Assembly: GCA_009929605.1 (NCBI GenBank) | Contig: SAAC01000002.1 | Span: 1-64,000 of the forward strand | DNA from: Negativicutes bacterium | GTDB lineage: Bacteria > Bacillota > Negativicutes > Veillonellales > Veillonellaceae | Direction of reading: 5' to 3' | DNA: 64,000 nt | Shown: positions 8,873-18,044 of the stretch, in pieces | Layout: each line of letters opens with the position of its first letter | Position numbering within the stretch: the first letter of the stretch is position 1 | Made by a program: the position numbers and the translations under genes | The notes under the pieces: generated by a model | The model's input: only the letters and a program-made list of their open reading frames with translations | Told to the model about the DNA's origin: nothing | Database searches by the model: none

Positions 8873-9871
8873 CTAATGAGATTCAACTTTACTATTTCGA
8901 TTCATTAATTCGTGAAGTGCAACGGATGGAGCTTTCTCTTCATACAACACTTGATATAAAGCCTGTGTAATTGGCATATCTATATTATGCTGAGTAGCCA
9001 TTTTGTAAATGATGGAGACTGCAAAGAATCCTTCTACCACCATATAAGTATGATTTATAATATAATCCATACTTTCACCAGCTGCTAATTTTTCACCAGC
9101 TGCACGATTTCGACTATGAGGGCTCATGCAAGTAGCAATTAAATCCCCCATACCAGCGAGACCTGCATAGGTATCCTTATTGGCCCCTAAAGCAATACCA
9201 AAACGTGTCATCTCATGAAGACCACGTGTTAACAACAAGGCCTTACAATTATCGCCTAATTTAAGGCCATCACATATGCCCGCCGCTAAAGCAATCACAT
9301 TTTTCGTGGCTGCCGCAAGCTCAATACCAATCAAATCATCATTAGTATAAATTCTAAAATCACTAGTATGTAATGCTTGTTGCACTATTTCAGCAATGTC
9401 TAGACTAGCTGCAGCAACAGAAGATGCGGCTGGTAAACCTCGTCCCACCTCTTCAGCATGGTTTGGTCCAGATAATACGGCAATATGACAGCCGGATCCT
9501 TCTAATTCCTCTGTCATCACAGTGGTTAACAATTTACCAGTTTCACGTTCTACACCTTTGGAGGCAAGTACAAAAATCATGCCTTCTTTCATAAAGGGGC
9601 GTAATGTAGCCAATGTTGAGCGTACATATACAGAAGGTGTTACCATCAAAACGATATTCGCATCAGTCATAACAAACTGTAAATCAGAGCTCGTTTGTAA
9701 GGTTAATGGAATTTCTACACCCGGCAAATACCTCGTATTTTCGTGATTATGTTGAATCGCCTCAGCCATCTCTGGTGTTCGACAATAAAGAATCGTTTCA
9801 TTACCAGCCATTACAGATTTGAGTGCTAATGCAGTGCCCCAACTGCCTGAGCCAATGACAGCGACCTTCAT
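8873..9871 (-). CDS. gpsA: NAD(P)-dependent glycerol-3-phosphate dehydrogenase
   Basis: GpsA reduces dihydroxyacetone phosphate to sn-glycerol-3-phosphate, the backbone of phospholipids. The Rossmann motif [14 protein letters not shown] opens the protein and the catalytic region [20 protein letters not shown] follows at ~190. Three in-frame starts are possible (9883 GTG, 9880 ATG, 9871 ATG). The last fits the family N-terminus and lies one base after the plsY stop, giving 332 residues. It is coupled to plsY, which uses its product. Confidence 0.95.
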   Translation of the reverse strand: MKVAVIGSGSWGTALALKSVMAGNETILYCRTPEMAEAIQHNHENTRYLPGVEIPLTLQTSSDLQFVMTDANIVLMVTPSVYVRSTLATLRPFMKEGMIFVLASKGVERETGKLLTTVMTEELEGSGCHIAVLSGPNHAEEVGRGLPAASSVAAASLDIAEIVQQALHTSDFRIYTNDDLIGIELAAATKNVIALAAGICDGLKLGDNCKALLLTRGLHEMTRFGIALGANKDTYAGLAGMGDLIATCMSPHSRNRAAGEKLAAGESMDYIINHTYMVVEGFFAVSIIYKMATQHNIDMPITQALYQVLYEEKAPSVALHELMNRNSKVESH

Positions 9872-9872
9872 A

Positions 9873-10472
9873 TTATTCATCACCTTTCACACGCTCTACC
9901 TTCAATTCCTTGCCTGCAAGCAAACGTTTAATATTGTCCTTATGACGCCCAATAACGAATGCGGCTGCTAGGAAACCAAAACCTATGAACCACCAGGATT
10001 CACCAGTAAGATACATTAAAATAGGTACTAATGTTGCACCAGCAATAGATCCTAAGGAGACTAATTTTGTAAAGTACACAATAACGCCCCATACAGCAAA
10101 ACAAATAGCTGCTACCAATGGGGATAATGCAATAAGTACCCCTAGACCAGTAGCCACGCCACGACCACCTTTAAATCCTAGGAAAATTGGCCAATTATGT
10201 CCAATCATAGCTAATATACCGCCTAAAATCATATGCGCTGGTCCATAACTAGCTAGCAGATAGACACCGACAGCACCTTTAAAAGCATCAAAGAAAAATA
10301 CTGGCAGTGCCGCTTTGAGCCCTAATACACGATAGGTATTAGTGGCACCAATATTTTTACTACCGAACTCACGAACATCGGTATTAAAGAATAATTTACC
10401 GATAATCAATCCACTAGGGATAGAGCCTAAAAGATAGGCTAATACGCATTTAGCAATAAATAGCATATCCAT
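9873..10472 (-). CDS. plsY: Acyl-phosphate:glycerol-3-phosphate acyltransferase
   Basis: This 199-residue membrane protein has about five hydrophobic segments and the PlsY motifs: GSIPSGLIIGK near residue 17, the GSKNIGATNTYRVLG block, and GHNWPIFLGFKGGRGVATGLG. It makes lysophosphatidic acid from glycerol-3-phosphate and acyl-phosphate. Its start overlaps the der stop in a TAATG arrangement. gpsA, which supplies its substrate, follows directly. Confidence 0.96.
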   Translation of the reverse strand: MDMLFIAKCVLAYLLGSIPSGLIIGKLFFNTDVREFGSKNIGATNTYRVLGLKAALPVFFFDAFKGAVGVYLLASYGPAHMILGGILAMIGHNWPIFLGFKGGRGVATGLGVLIALSPLVAAICFAVWGVIVYFTKLVSLGSIAGATLVPILMYLTGESWWFIGFGFLAAAFVIGRHKDNIKRLLAGKELKVERVKGDE

Positions 10473-11806
10473 TATTCTTCATCATCCCTTTTCTTGCCAC
10501 GTAAAATTAAACGAATTGGTGTACCTTCAAAGCCAAAGGATTCACGCAATCTATTTTCAAGGAAACGCATGTAAGAAAAATGAATTAATTCTGGTTCATT
10601 TACGAACAGAATAAATGTAGGTGGTTTAACACTAGCTTGTGTCATGTAGTAAATCTTAGGTGTACGGCCATTTCTTGACGGAACTGGATTAACCATTTGA
10701 GCATCATTAAGCAATTGATTTAATGTTCCTGTAGATACACGACGATATTGTTGTTCAGATACGAATTTCAACATATCAGCTAAGCGATGAATTCGTTGTT
10801 TTGTTAATGCAGATGCAAACAAAATCGGAGCATATTGTAAGAACCCAAGTTCATCATAAATGTCTTCTGTATAGCGAATCGTCGTTTTATCATCTTTTTC
10901 TACAAGATCCCATTTATTCACAACAATGATAATACCTTTGCCAGCTTCATGGGCATAACCAGCGATTTTTTTATCTTGCTCAGTGACACCATCCACGCCA
11001 TCAAGAACGAGAATTACGATATCAGAACGGTCCACAGAGCGTAAAGAACGAACAATGCTATATCGTTCAACAGCTTCTTCGATTTTCGCCTTGCGACGCA
11101 TCCCCGCAGTATCGATAAGAATAAATTTTTGGCCATCATGTGTCCAATGTGTATCAATGGAGTCACGTGTAGTACCAGCCACATCACTAACTATTACACG
11201 ATTTTGCCCCAATAAGGCATTCGTTAAAGAAGATTTACCTACATTAGGTCGACCAATTAAGGCTACATGGATGGTATCTTCCTCATCCTTACTTGTTCCC
11301 ACTGGTGGAAAATGTTTAACAGCATCATCAAGTAAATCACCTAAATTCATTAAATTCTTTGCAGATATACCGATTGGATCACCAAGGCCTAAGTTATAGA
11401 ATTCATAAATATTTGCTTCTTGGTTAACACTGTCAATTTTATTAACTACAAGAATTACTGGTTTACCGCTAGTTCTAAGAATATTAGCAACTTCTTCATC
11501 AGCAGGTACAATACCTTGTTTACCATCTACAACAAACAAAATAACGTCTGCTTCTTCGATAGCAAGTTCTGCTTGAAGACGCATCATTTTGGGGATAACA
11601 TGACTGTTTTCATTAACAAATTCAATCCCACCTGTATCAATCATGGTAAACTCACGATTAAGCCACTCTGCATCAAAATAGATGCGGTCACGTGTTACAC
11701 CAGGAATATCCTCTACAATAGATATACGTTTATTTACAATGGCGTTAAATAATGTGGATTTACCAACATTTGGACGGCCTACAACGGCCACTAATGGTTT
11801 TGCCAT
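10472..11806 (-). CDS. der: Ribosome-assembly GTPase Der (EngA)
   Basis: Der has two GTPase domains in tandem, with P-loops GRPNVGKSTLF near residue 9 and GRPNVGKSSLTN near ~185, each with DTAG/DTGG and NKID/NKWD motifs. A C-terminal KH-like domain (~350-440) ends in a basic tail. The protein helps mature the 50S subunit. The start at 11806 has AGAGGTG 5 nt upstream. In-frame codons further upstream lack one. It begins a der-plsY-gpsA group just downstream of the ispH-rpsA terminator. Confidence 0.96.
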   Translation of the reverse strand: MAKPLVAVVGRPNVGKSTLFNAIVNKRISIVEDIPGVTRDRIYFDAEWLNREFTMIDTGGIEFVNENSHVIPKMMRLQAELAIEEADVILFVVDGKQGIVPADEEVANILRTSGKPVILVVNKIDSVNQEANIYEFYNLGLGDPIGISAKNLMNLGDLLDDAVKHFPPVGTSKDEEDTIHVALIGRPNVGKSSLTNALLGQNRVIVSDVAGTTRDSIDTHWTHDGQKFILIDTAGMRRKAKIEEAVERYSIVRSLRSVDRSDIVILVLDGVDGVTEQDKKIAGYAHEAGKGIIIVVNKWDLVEKDDKTTIRYTEDIYDELGFLQYAPILFASALTKQRIHRLADMLKFVSEQQYRRVSTGTLNQLLNDAQMVNPVPSRNGRTPKIYYMTQASVKPPTFILFVNEPELIHFSYMRFLENRLRESFGFEGTPIRLILRGKKRDDEE

Positions 11807-11870
11807 AGTTTCACCTCTCATACTATATATAATCATCACTCTATTCTATCACACTATCGCTATTGCACGC

Positions 11871-11908
11871 AAAAAGGCTGTTGTGTTATTTCTAACACAA
11901 CAGCCTTT
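11871..11908 (-). terminator. Strong terminator after the ispH-rpsA fusion
   Basis: A perfect 16-bp stem (11873-11888 with 11893-11908) has a 4-nt loop and is followed on the minus strand by five T. It ends the long scpA-to-ispH-rpsA transcript and separates it from der. Confidence 0.9.
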
Positions 11909-11936
11909 ATATACATCTTATTAGATAAGATCTATA

Positions 11937-13838
11937 TTATTCAGCGCTAGTTTCTTCAGTTTCTTTAGCTTCCATCAATTCAGTTAAAGCCAAGCCCAAT
12001 TTCTTTTCCTCTTTGTTCAAGGAAATGATTTTCACTTCAACGTCTTGACCGCGAGTTAAGTAGTCTTCTACTTTTGCATTGCGTTGTTTAGTGATTTGGG
12101 AAATGTGAAGTAAACCTTGGATGTCGTCATTAACTGCTACGAATGCACCGTAAGCTACCAAACGAACAACTTTACCATTGATTACATCGCCAACGTGTAA
12201 GTTTTCTTCAGCTTCGTCCCATGGGCTTTTGCTTAAAGCTTTTAAGGACAAGGATAATTTGTTGCTTTCAGCGTCGAAGGATTGTAATTTAACTTCGATT
12301 TCTTGACCAACGGAAAGAACATCTTCCACTTTTTTGATTTTTTGCCAAGAAATGTCAGAAATATGAAGTAAACCTTCGATACCACCGATATCTACGAATG
12401 CACCGTAAGGCATAATTTTGCGAACGATACCTTTGTAGTTTTCGCCAACATTGATTTTTTCTAATGCTTCAGCTAATTTAGCTTGACGTTCAACTTCAAG
12501 CACAGCACGACGAGAAAGAACCAAACGGTTTTTCTTTTCATCGATTTCCAATACTTTAGCTTCAAATTCAGTGCCTACCAAATTGTCTAGGGATTTTACG
12601 AAATGTACATCACCTTGGGACAATGGGATAAAGCCACGAAGGGATTTTACTGTAACAACCAAACCTGCTGGGATGGCATCAATACCTTTACATACGATAG
12701 CTTCATCTTTTTCTTGAGCTTCAATAACATATTGCCAATCTTCGTCTTTAGCCAAGCGAGTCATAGAAAGATAAACAGGATTATCTTCTTTGATGTGGTT
12801 CATGATAACTGCTTTAATTTCATCACCATAATGCAACACATCTTTGGCAGAAGCTGGTGCTGGATAAGAAATTTCTGTTCTGTTCAATACAGCTTCGGTT
12901 TTGTATCCGAAAGACACGTAAGCGCGTTCGTCTTCTACTTGTACTACTGTACCGTTAACGACATTACCTTTCTTAAAATCTTCTTGACCTGCTGCTGCTA
13001 ATAATTCTTCAAATTCTTTCATTGTCTCAATGACCTCCTTAATAATCCAGTCGGGAGTCGATGCTCCGGCTGTTACTCCTACTGTCTGAACGTTTTCAAA
13101 CCACGCCAGTTGTATTTCAGCAGAAGTTTCGATGTGATAAGTTGTACATCCAACGTCACGACAAACCTCTGCCAATCGGTTTGTATTGCCGCTATTCTTA
13201 CCGCCTACCACAATCATAAGATCTACTTCACGGGCAAGATCTACTGCAGAATTTTGTCGTTCCTGCGTAGCATTGCATATTGTTTTGAAGACCTTAAGAT
13301 TCTTAGATTTTTTTTCTAATACCCCTATTATACTGTTAAATTTAAATTGTGAAAAGGTAGTTTGTACAACAACCCCTATTTTTTCAACAACTTGTAGATT
13401 TTCAGCGTTTTTTTCATCTTCAATGATTATCCCTTTATTTTTGGCCCATAAATTTATACTTTTGACCTCAGGGTGATTTTTTTCACCTAAAATGACCAAT
13501 GTCATTCCATCTTCAATAACAGATTTTGCATCCATCTGTGCCTTTTTAACGTGAGGACATGTAGCATCTAATACATGTAACCCCTTTTCTTCGGCTTCTT
13601 TATAGATTTCCGGTCCTACACCATGAGAGCGAATAATCATCGTCCCCTCTGAAATATCGCTAACTTCTTCAATAGGACTGACCCCTCGATTTTTCAATTT
13701 ATCCACAACTTGAGGATTATGAATAATGGGTCCTAATGTATAACTTCTACCTGGCTCATTAGATGCTTCTGTGGCAATTTCTACTGCCCTTTTTACACCA
13801 TAACAAAAACCATGATTTTCCGCTAATTTTATTTCCAC
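11937..13838 (-). CDS. ispH-rpsA: Fusion of 4-hydroxy-3-methylbut-2-enyl diphosphate reductase and ribosomal protein S1
   Basis: Residues 1-~280 form IspH, the [4Fe-4S] enzyme that makes IPP and DMAPP in the last MEP-pathway step. Cluster cysteines are in GFCYGVKRA, DATCPHVKKA and KTICNATQ. Residues ~290-620 hold four S1 RNA-binding repeats; the third, with YGAFVDIGGIEGLLHISDIS, is the clearest. No stop or frame break separates the halves. IspH-S1 fusions are known in Clostridia and Negativicutes, so this is expected for the lineage. The GTG start has GGAGG 7 nt upstream and overlaps the plsC end. The C-terminus is acidic. Confidence 0.95.
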   Translation of the reverse strand: MEIKLAENHGFCYGVKRAVEIATEASNEPGRSYTLGPIIHNPQVVDKLKNRGVSPIEEVSDISEGTMIIRSHGVGPEIYKEAEEKGLHVLDATCPHVKKAQMDAKSVIEDGMTLVILGEKNHPEVKSINLWAKNKGIIIEDEKNAENLQVVEKIGVVVQTTFSQFKFNSIIGVLEKKSKNLKVFKTICNATQERQNSAVDLAREVDLMIVVGGKNSGNTNRLAEVCRDVGCTTYHIETSAEIQLAWFENVQTVGVTAGASTPDWIIKEVIETMKEFEELLAAAGQEDFKKGNVVNGTVVQVEDERAYVSFGYKTEAVLNRTEISYPAPASAKDVLHYGDEIKAVIMNHIKEDNPVYLSMTRLAKDEDWQYVIEAQEKDEAIVCKGIDAIPAGLVVTVKSLRGFIPLSQGDVHFVKSLDNLVGTEFEAKVLEIDEKKNRLVLSRRAVLEVERQAKLAEALEKINVGENYKGIVRKIMPYGAFVDIGGIEGLLHISDISWQKIKKVEDVLSVGQEIEVKLQSFDAESNKLSLSLKALSKSPWDEAEENLHVGDVINGKVVRLVAYGAFVAVNDDIQGLLHISQITKQRNAKVEDYLTRGQDVEVKIISLNKEEKKLGLALTELMEAKETEETSAE

Positions 13839-14449
13839 AATGTTTCCTCCACAGTTCCTGCATGATAGTTATCAATCATATGTTGTATAGCAGATTTAAC
13901 TGTATCATTTACTTCTTTAATAGCCTCCACTGTTGGCTTAGCTTTTTTCACTGGAATTGTTTTCCCAATGATAACAGCTACTTGATTTCTCTTAATTTCA
14001 TGTGTGCCAATAACTGCTACTGGTGTTATACCAATACCAGTACGTAATGCCAATGAGGCTGCACCATCATGAAATTTACCTAATTTACCAGGCTTTTGAC
14101 GATTTCCTTCAGCAAAAATACCTAGTACTTTATTATCTTTTAATAAACCCAAAGCATGACGTATAGCTACCTTATCTATAGCACCCCGATTTAAAGGAAA
14201 TGCTCCTAACCATGTACAAATAAACTTCGAAATTGGATTAACGAATAATTCTTGTTTCGCCATAAAATGTACATGCCGAGGTAATGCATAACCGACAATA
14301 GGTGGATCATTATTACTCAAATGATTTGGTACTACAATAACTGGGCCCGTTTCAGGAAAATTATCTCGTCCATAAAACTTAGCATTATAACCTACTTTAT
14401 AAACGAGCCAAAATGCAGTACGCCACAAAAATGTAGAAAACTTATTCAT
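13829..14449 (-). CDS. plsC: 1-acyl-sn-glycerol-3-phosphate acyltransferase
   Basis: The 206-residue protein has the acyltransferase HX4D motif in VPNHLSNNDPPIVG (~42) and the substrate block IFAEGNRQKPGKLGKFHDGAA, the PlsC hallmarks. It makes phosphatidic acid from lysophosphatidic acid, the step after PlsY. A hydrophobic N-terminus likely anchors it in the membrane. It overlaps cmk upstream by 8 bp and the ispH-rpsA start downstream by 10 bp. The cmk-plsC-ispH-S1 order is typical of Clostridia-like genomes. Confidence 0.93.
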   Translation of the reverse strand: MNKFSTFLWRTAFWLVYKVGYNAKFYGRDNFPETGPVIVVPNHLSNNDPPIVGYALPRHVHFMAKQELFVNPISKFICTWLGAFPLNRGAIDKVAIRHALGLLKDNKVLGIFAEGNRQKPGKLGKFHDGAASLALRTGIGITPVAVIGTHEIKRNQVAVIIGKTIPVKKAKPTVEAIKEVNDTVKSAIQHMIDNYHAGTVEETLWK

Positions 14450-15128
14450 GTTCGATGGTCTCCTGCACTAGTGTTAGTATATGTGCTACTGTTTCTTCAA
14501 ATGTTAAATTACTAGAATCTACTACGATTGCATCCTCTACACAAACCAAAGGAGATTCTTTTCTATTTTTATCCATTTCATCTCGATTTTGGACACTCTC
14601 TTGAATTTCCACCAACGGTTGTTCATTATCAGTTTCTTTGACTTCTAACCAACGACGTTTAGCACGGGCTTCTACAGAAGCTGTTAAATAGATTTTTAAT
14701 TCTGCATCTGGTAATACCACTGACCCAATATCACGACCATCCAAAATAACGCCCCCCACCTGGGCCATGGCTTGTTGTCGTTCCACCAGATATGCGCGCA
14801 CAGCCTTGTAGGACGCAATTTTAGATACATTATCATTAATCGTTTGTTGACGAATTAAACCAGTTACATCTCGTCCTTTAATAAACACCTTACATGATGC
14901 ATCACTAGGCTCCATAGTTAATTCCAAACTAGGCAAAATAGATTCTACTTGTGCTTGGTCATCAGGATTTAAATCTTGGTCTAATACCGCCCAGGTTACT
15001 GCACGATACATAGCGCCAGTATCAATATATAAATACCCCAATGTATTGGCTACTACCTTTGAAATACTACTTTTACCTGCGCCGGCAGGACCATCGACAG
15101 CGATGGCTATTTTTTTATGTTCACTCAT
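14442..15128 (-). CDS. cmk: Cytidylate kinase
   Basis: Cmk phosphorylates CMP and dCMP. The P-loop DGPAGAGKSSISK lies near residue 12, followed by YIDTGAMYRAVTW and the DGRDIGSVVLPDAELKIYLTAS block that contacts the nucleotide. The length of 228 residues is normal. GAGGA precedes the ATG. The last bases overlap plsC. Confidence 0.96.
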   Translation of the reverse strand: MSEHKKIAIAVDGPAGAGKSSISKVVANTLGYLYIDTGAMYRAVTWAVLDQDLNPDDQAQVESILPSLELTMEPSDASCKVFIKGRDVTGLIRQQTINDNVSKIASYKAVRAYLVERQQAMAQVGGVILDGRDIGSVVLPDAELKIYLTASVEARAKRRWLEVKETDNEQPLVEIQESVQNRDEMDKNRKESPLVCVEDAIVVDSSNLTFEETVAHILTLVQETIEHE

Positions 15129-15145
15129 AGCGGTCCTCTCACGTA

Positions 15146-16396
15146 TTATTCAAACATATCTGGATGTGTAATATGCATGGCTGCCACATATCCAGTGGAA
15201 AATGCAGCTTGTAGATTATATCCCCCTGTGAAAGCATCGATATCAAGCACTTCACCGGCACCATATAGGCCACTTACCAGTTTAGATTCCATCGTTTTAG
15301 GATTAAATTCCTTTAAGGATAACCCACCAGATGTAACAATGGCCTCCTCAACGGGACGTAAACCTTTCACATTTAGAGTCATATGTTGTAATACATATAA
15401 CAATTGCAAACGTTCTTCCTTTGTAATTTGGTTAATTGGCTTAGCTGGATCGAGTTCCGCCAAACGAATCACCATAGGAATAAGGTTTTGAGGAAGTAAA
15501 TCCTTCATTCCGTTTGCTAATTGTTTCTTAGAATATAATTCAAAATCTATTTGCAAACGTTTATCTAATACCTCTGCCGTTAAGGCCGGTTTTAAATTAA
15601 TTTCAATTTGCACAGGTGCTTTTGCCTTCTTAAGGAGTTTACCAACGGTATGGCTCAAGGACAAAATAATTGGTCCCGTCACGCCGAAATGAGTAAACAT
15701 CATTTCCCCAAATTGTTTGGCATGTACCTTATTTTTAGAAACCACAGACACCTCTACATTACGTAGGCTAAGGCCCATGATTTCTTTTACCCAAGCTTCT
15801 TTAGTCACGATAGGTACCAAGGATGGACGGATTTCAGTAACGGAATGGCCAATTTGTTTAGCAAATTTGTATCCATCACCAGTAGAGCCTGTCAAGGGAT
15901 AGGATTTACCTCCCGTAGCAATAATAATAGCATCACACTCATAAGTATGCTTGTCGGTTTCTACAGCTTTCACTGCACCATCATGAACCAAAATACGTTC
16001 TACGGGCTCATTGAGATGAACGGTAACACCGTATTTTTTAAGAACTTTCATAAAGGTATTACGTACATCTAGGGCCGAGTCAGATTCAGGGAACACACGA
16101 CCACCACGTTCAACCTTGGTTGGTAGGCCCCATTCATGAAGTAAATCGAGAAGATCCACATTCGTAAAGCGTTCATAGGCTCCATACAAGAATTTACCAT
16201 TACCCGGTGTATTTTTAATGAACTCGCTCATATCAGCATTGTTGGTAATATTACAACGGCCTTTGCCGGTAATGCCCATTTTCTTGCCTACCATATTCAT
16301 TTTTTCAAGCAGTGTAACTTGTGCGCCTTCACGAGCAGCAATAACAGCCGCCATTAAACCGGCCGCACCACCGCCGATAACTACAACATGCTTCAT
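15146..16396 (-). CDS. NAD(P)/FAD-dependent oxidoreductase of the HI0933/BaiN family
   Basis: The 416-residue flavoprotein begins with the dinucleotide-binding motif VVIGGGAAGLMAAVIAAREG and contains the family block MGITGKGRCNITN. The C-terminal GAGEVLDIDAFTGGYNLQAAFSTG binds FAD. The family (YhiN, HI0933) is widespread but mostly uncharacterised. One member, BaiN, takes part in bile-acid dehydroxylation, which is not a safe inference here. It overlaps the upstream pseudouridine synthase by one base and precedes cmk. Confidence 0.88.
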   Translation of the reverse strand: MKHVVVIGGGAAGLMAAVIAAREGAQVTLLEKMNMVGKKMGITGKGRCNITNNADMSEFIKNTPGNGKFLYGAYERFTNVDLLDLLHEWGLPTKVERGGRVFPESDSALDVRNTFMKVLKKYGVTVHLNEPVERILVHDGAVKAVETDKHTYECDAIIIATGGKSYPLTGSTGDGYKFAKQIGHSVTEIRPSLVPIVTKEAWVKEIMGLSLRNVEVSVVSKNKVHAKQFGEMMFTHFGVTGPIILSLSHTVGKLLKKAKAPVQIEINLKPALTAEVLDKRLQIDFELYSKKQLANGMKDLLPQNLIPMVIRLAELDPAKPINQITKEERLQLLYVLQHMTLNVKGLRPVEEAIVTSGGLSLKEFNPKTMESKLVSGLYGAGEVLDIDAFTGGYNLQAAFSTGYVAAMHITHPDMFE

Positions 16397-17412
16397 TATT
16401 TCACCCTGTTATTTCTCTTTGACTTATCAAAGGACTTAAAGGCATCAGATTTGTGAGAATCACTAAAACGTTTTGGCCGTTCAGATGATTTAAAGCCCTC
16501 AGATTTTCTAGCACCGCCAGCGCATCTTGGACGGTCTGAAGATCCAAACTCATCAGATTTTCTAGAATCAGTTCTTCTAGATTTAGAATAACCATTATTA
16601 TTAAATCGTTTCGTAGTGCCCGATTTTCTATCATCTTTTACTTTATCAAAAAGTTTGCGTGTATTAGATTGCTGTGTTTTCACCGTCGGATCGACTGCAC
16701 CCACTGCCTTTAATTGACGCACTTCCATATTGGTTAATTCACGGAAGGCGCCTCGTTTAACACCGCCCAATGTTAAACCTGCATAAGCAATGCGTTTTAG
16801 ATTATGAATTTTATATCCAAAATGTTCAAACATGCGCCGTACTTGACGATTTTTACCTTCGTGGATAGTAATTTCAATTTCAGTAATTCCATTGTGATCA
16901 TCAAAACCTAGGTCATAAATTGTAGCTGATGCAGTCACACCATCCTCTAAAGATACGCCAGTTGCGATAGTCTCCAAATGTTCATCACGGACGCGTCCTT
17001 TTACGCGTACTTCATAGGTTTTCTCAACACCTTTAGATGGATGTGTTAAATTTTGTGCTAACTCACCATCATTAGTGAGTAATAACAATCCTTCTGTATT
17101 TTGATCTAAACGACCAATTGGATAAATTCGATGTTCTTTATCCTTCATGAAATCCATGACCGTCTTACGACCTTGTGGATCCGTTACAGTGGTAATAACG
17201 CCTTTAGGCTTATTCAACAAATAATATACTGTTTTTTCCGTTTCTAATAATTGACCATTTACTTTTACACGGTCTCTATTAGGATTGATTTTATACCCCA
17301 ATTCTGTGACTTTTTTTCCATTCACTTGAACTTTACCCTCTGCAATGAGCTCCTCCGCTTTTCTGCGCGAAGCTACGCCACAGCTGGCAATAAATTTTTG
17401 TAGTCGTTCCAT
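16396..17412 (-). CDS. rluB: Pseudouridine synthase (RsuA/RluB family) with repetitive basic tail
   Basis: Residues 1-~60 form an S4 RNA-binding domain (MERLQKFIASCGVASRRKAEELI). Residues ~60-235 are the synthase, with the catalytic Asp in YPIGRLDQNTEGLLLLTNDG. The product most likely modifies 23S rRNA near position 2605, by family. The C-terminal ~100 residues are basic and Ser-rich, ending in three 18-residue repeats (285-302, 303-320, 321-338), each beginning KSD or KSE. This gives 338 residues, longer than the roughly 240-residue core. It lies between scpB and the flavoprotein gene. Confidence 0.9.
   Translation of the reverse strand: MERLQKFIASCGVASRRKAEELIAEGKVQVNGKKVTELGYKINPNRDRVKVNGQLLETEKTVYYLLNKPKGVITTVTDPQGRKTVMDFMKDKEHRIYPIGRLDQNTEGLLLLTNDGELAQNLTHPSKGVEKTYEVRVKGRVRDEHLETIATGVSLEDGVTASATIYDLGFDDHNGITEIEITIHEGKNRQVRRMFEHFGYKIHNLKRIAYAGLTLGGVKRGAFRELTNMEVRQLKAVGAVDPTVKTQQSNTRKLFDKVKDDRKSGTTKRFNNNGYSKSRRTDSRKSDEFGSSDRPRCAGGARKSEGFKSSERPKRFSDSHKSDAFKSFDKSKRNNRVK
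16399..16560 (-). repeat. Three tandem 54-bp units encoding 18-residue repeats
   Basis: The end of the pseudouridine synthase gene holds three in-frame units starting KSDEFGSSDRPR, KSEGFKSSERPK and KSDAFKSFDKSK. The units have diverged but keep the 18-codon period up to the stop codon. Confidence 0.75.
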
Positions 17413-17441
17413 TCTTTACCTTATCTTTCTTTATTCTAGAT

Positions 17442-18044
17442 TTAATGCACATCCTGAGAATTAGTAGTCAAAGCTTCTGTTTCATCCACTGTATCTACTG
17501 CCGTCACCATAGTCATATCACTAGTACCTTCAACACGATCATCTTGATGTGTCACTTCTTCATGTAAATCAGCTAGTGAATTCACGCCTACACTGCGCAA
17601 AAACTCATCTGTTGTACCATATAAAATAGGACGGCCAATACTATCCTTGTGCCCCAATTCACTAACAAGCCCCCTCGATAATAGTTGCTTTAATACCTTA
17701 TCGCTATTTACGCCACGTATTTCTTCCACCTCAGCCTTTGTAACAGGCTGTTTAAAGGCTATAACAGCTAATGTTTCCATCGCTGCATTAGATAATTTAT
17801 CTTCTTTTCGACGAATCTGCCCGATATATTCACTGGCTTCTGGTGCACTAACGAGCTCCACACCCATACCAGAGATACGAATGCGAATGCCTCGATTCTG
17901 ATGAACCAAATACGATTCTAATTCTTTTACTGCTAATATAATATCGTCTTTAGGGCTTTCAAAAATGTCAGCTAACACATCGTAGGTTAATGGTTTAGCT
18001 GCTGCAAAGAGTACTGCCTCTATATGTGCAATATCAATATTCAT
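17442..18044 (-). CDS. scpB: Chromosome segregation and condensation protein ScpB
   Basis: ScpB is the winged-helix (kite) subunit of the bacterial SMC condensin. The body shows the family blocks IEAVLFAAAKPLTYDVLA, AAMETLAVIAFKQPVTKAEVEEIRGVNSD and GRPILYGTTDEFLRSVG. The start at 18044 has AGGAG 7 nt upstream and overlaps the scpA end by 11 bp. A longer reading from 18068 has no ribosome-binding site. The last ~45 residues are acidic and Thr-rich. Confidence 0.95.
   Translation of the reverse strand: MNIDIAHIEAVLFAAAKPLTYDVLADIFESPKDDIILAVKELESYLVHQNRGIRIRISGMGVELVSAPEASEYIGQIRRKEDKLSNAAMETLAVIAFKQPVTKAEVEEIRGVNSDKVLKQLLSRGLVSELGHKDSIGRPILYGTTDEFLRSVGVNSLADLHEEVTHQDDRVEGTSDMTMVTAVDTVDETEALTTNSQDVH

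Noticed and set aside
10983-11399. A 138-codon plus-strand frame
   Set aside because: It lies wholly inside der on the opposite strand and has no ribosome-binding site or family pattern.
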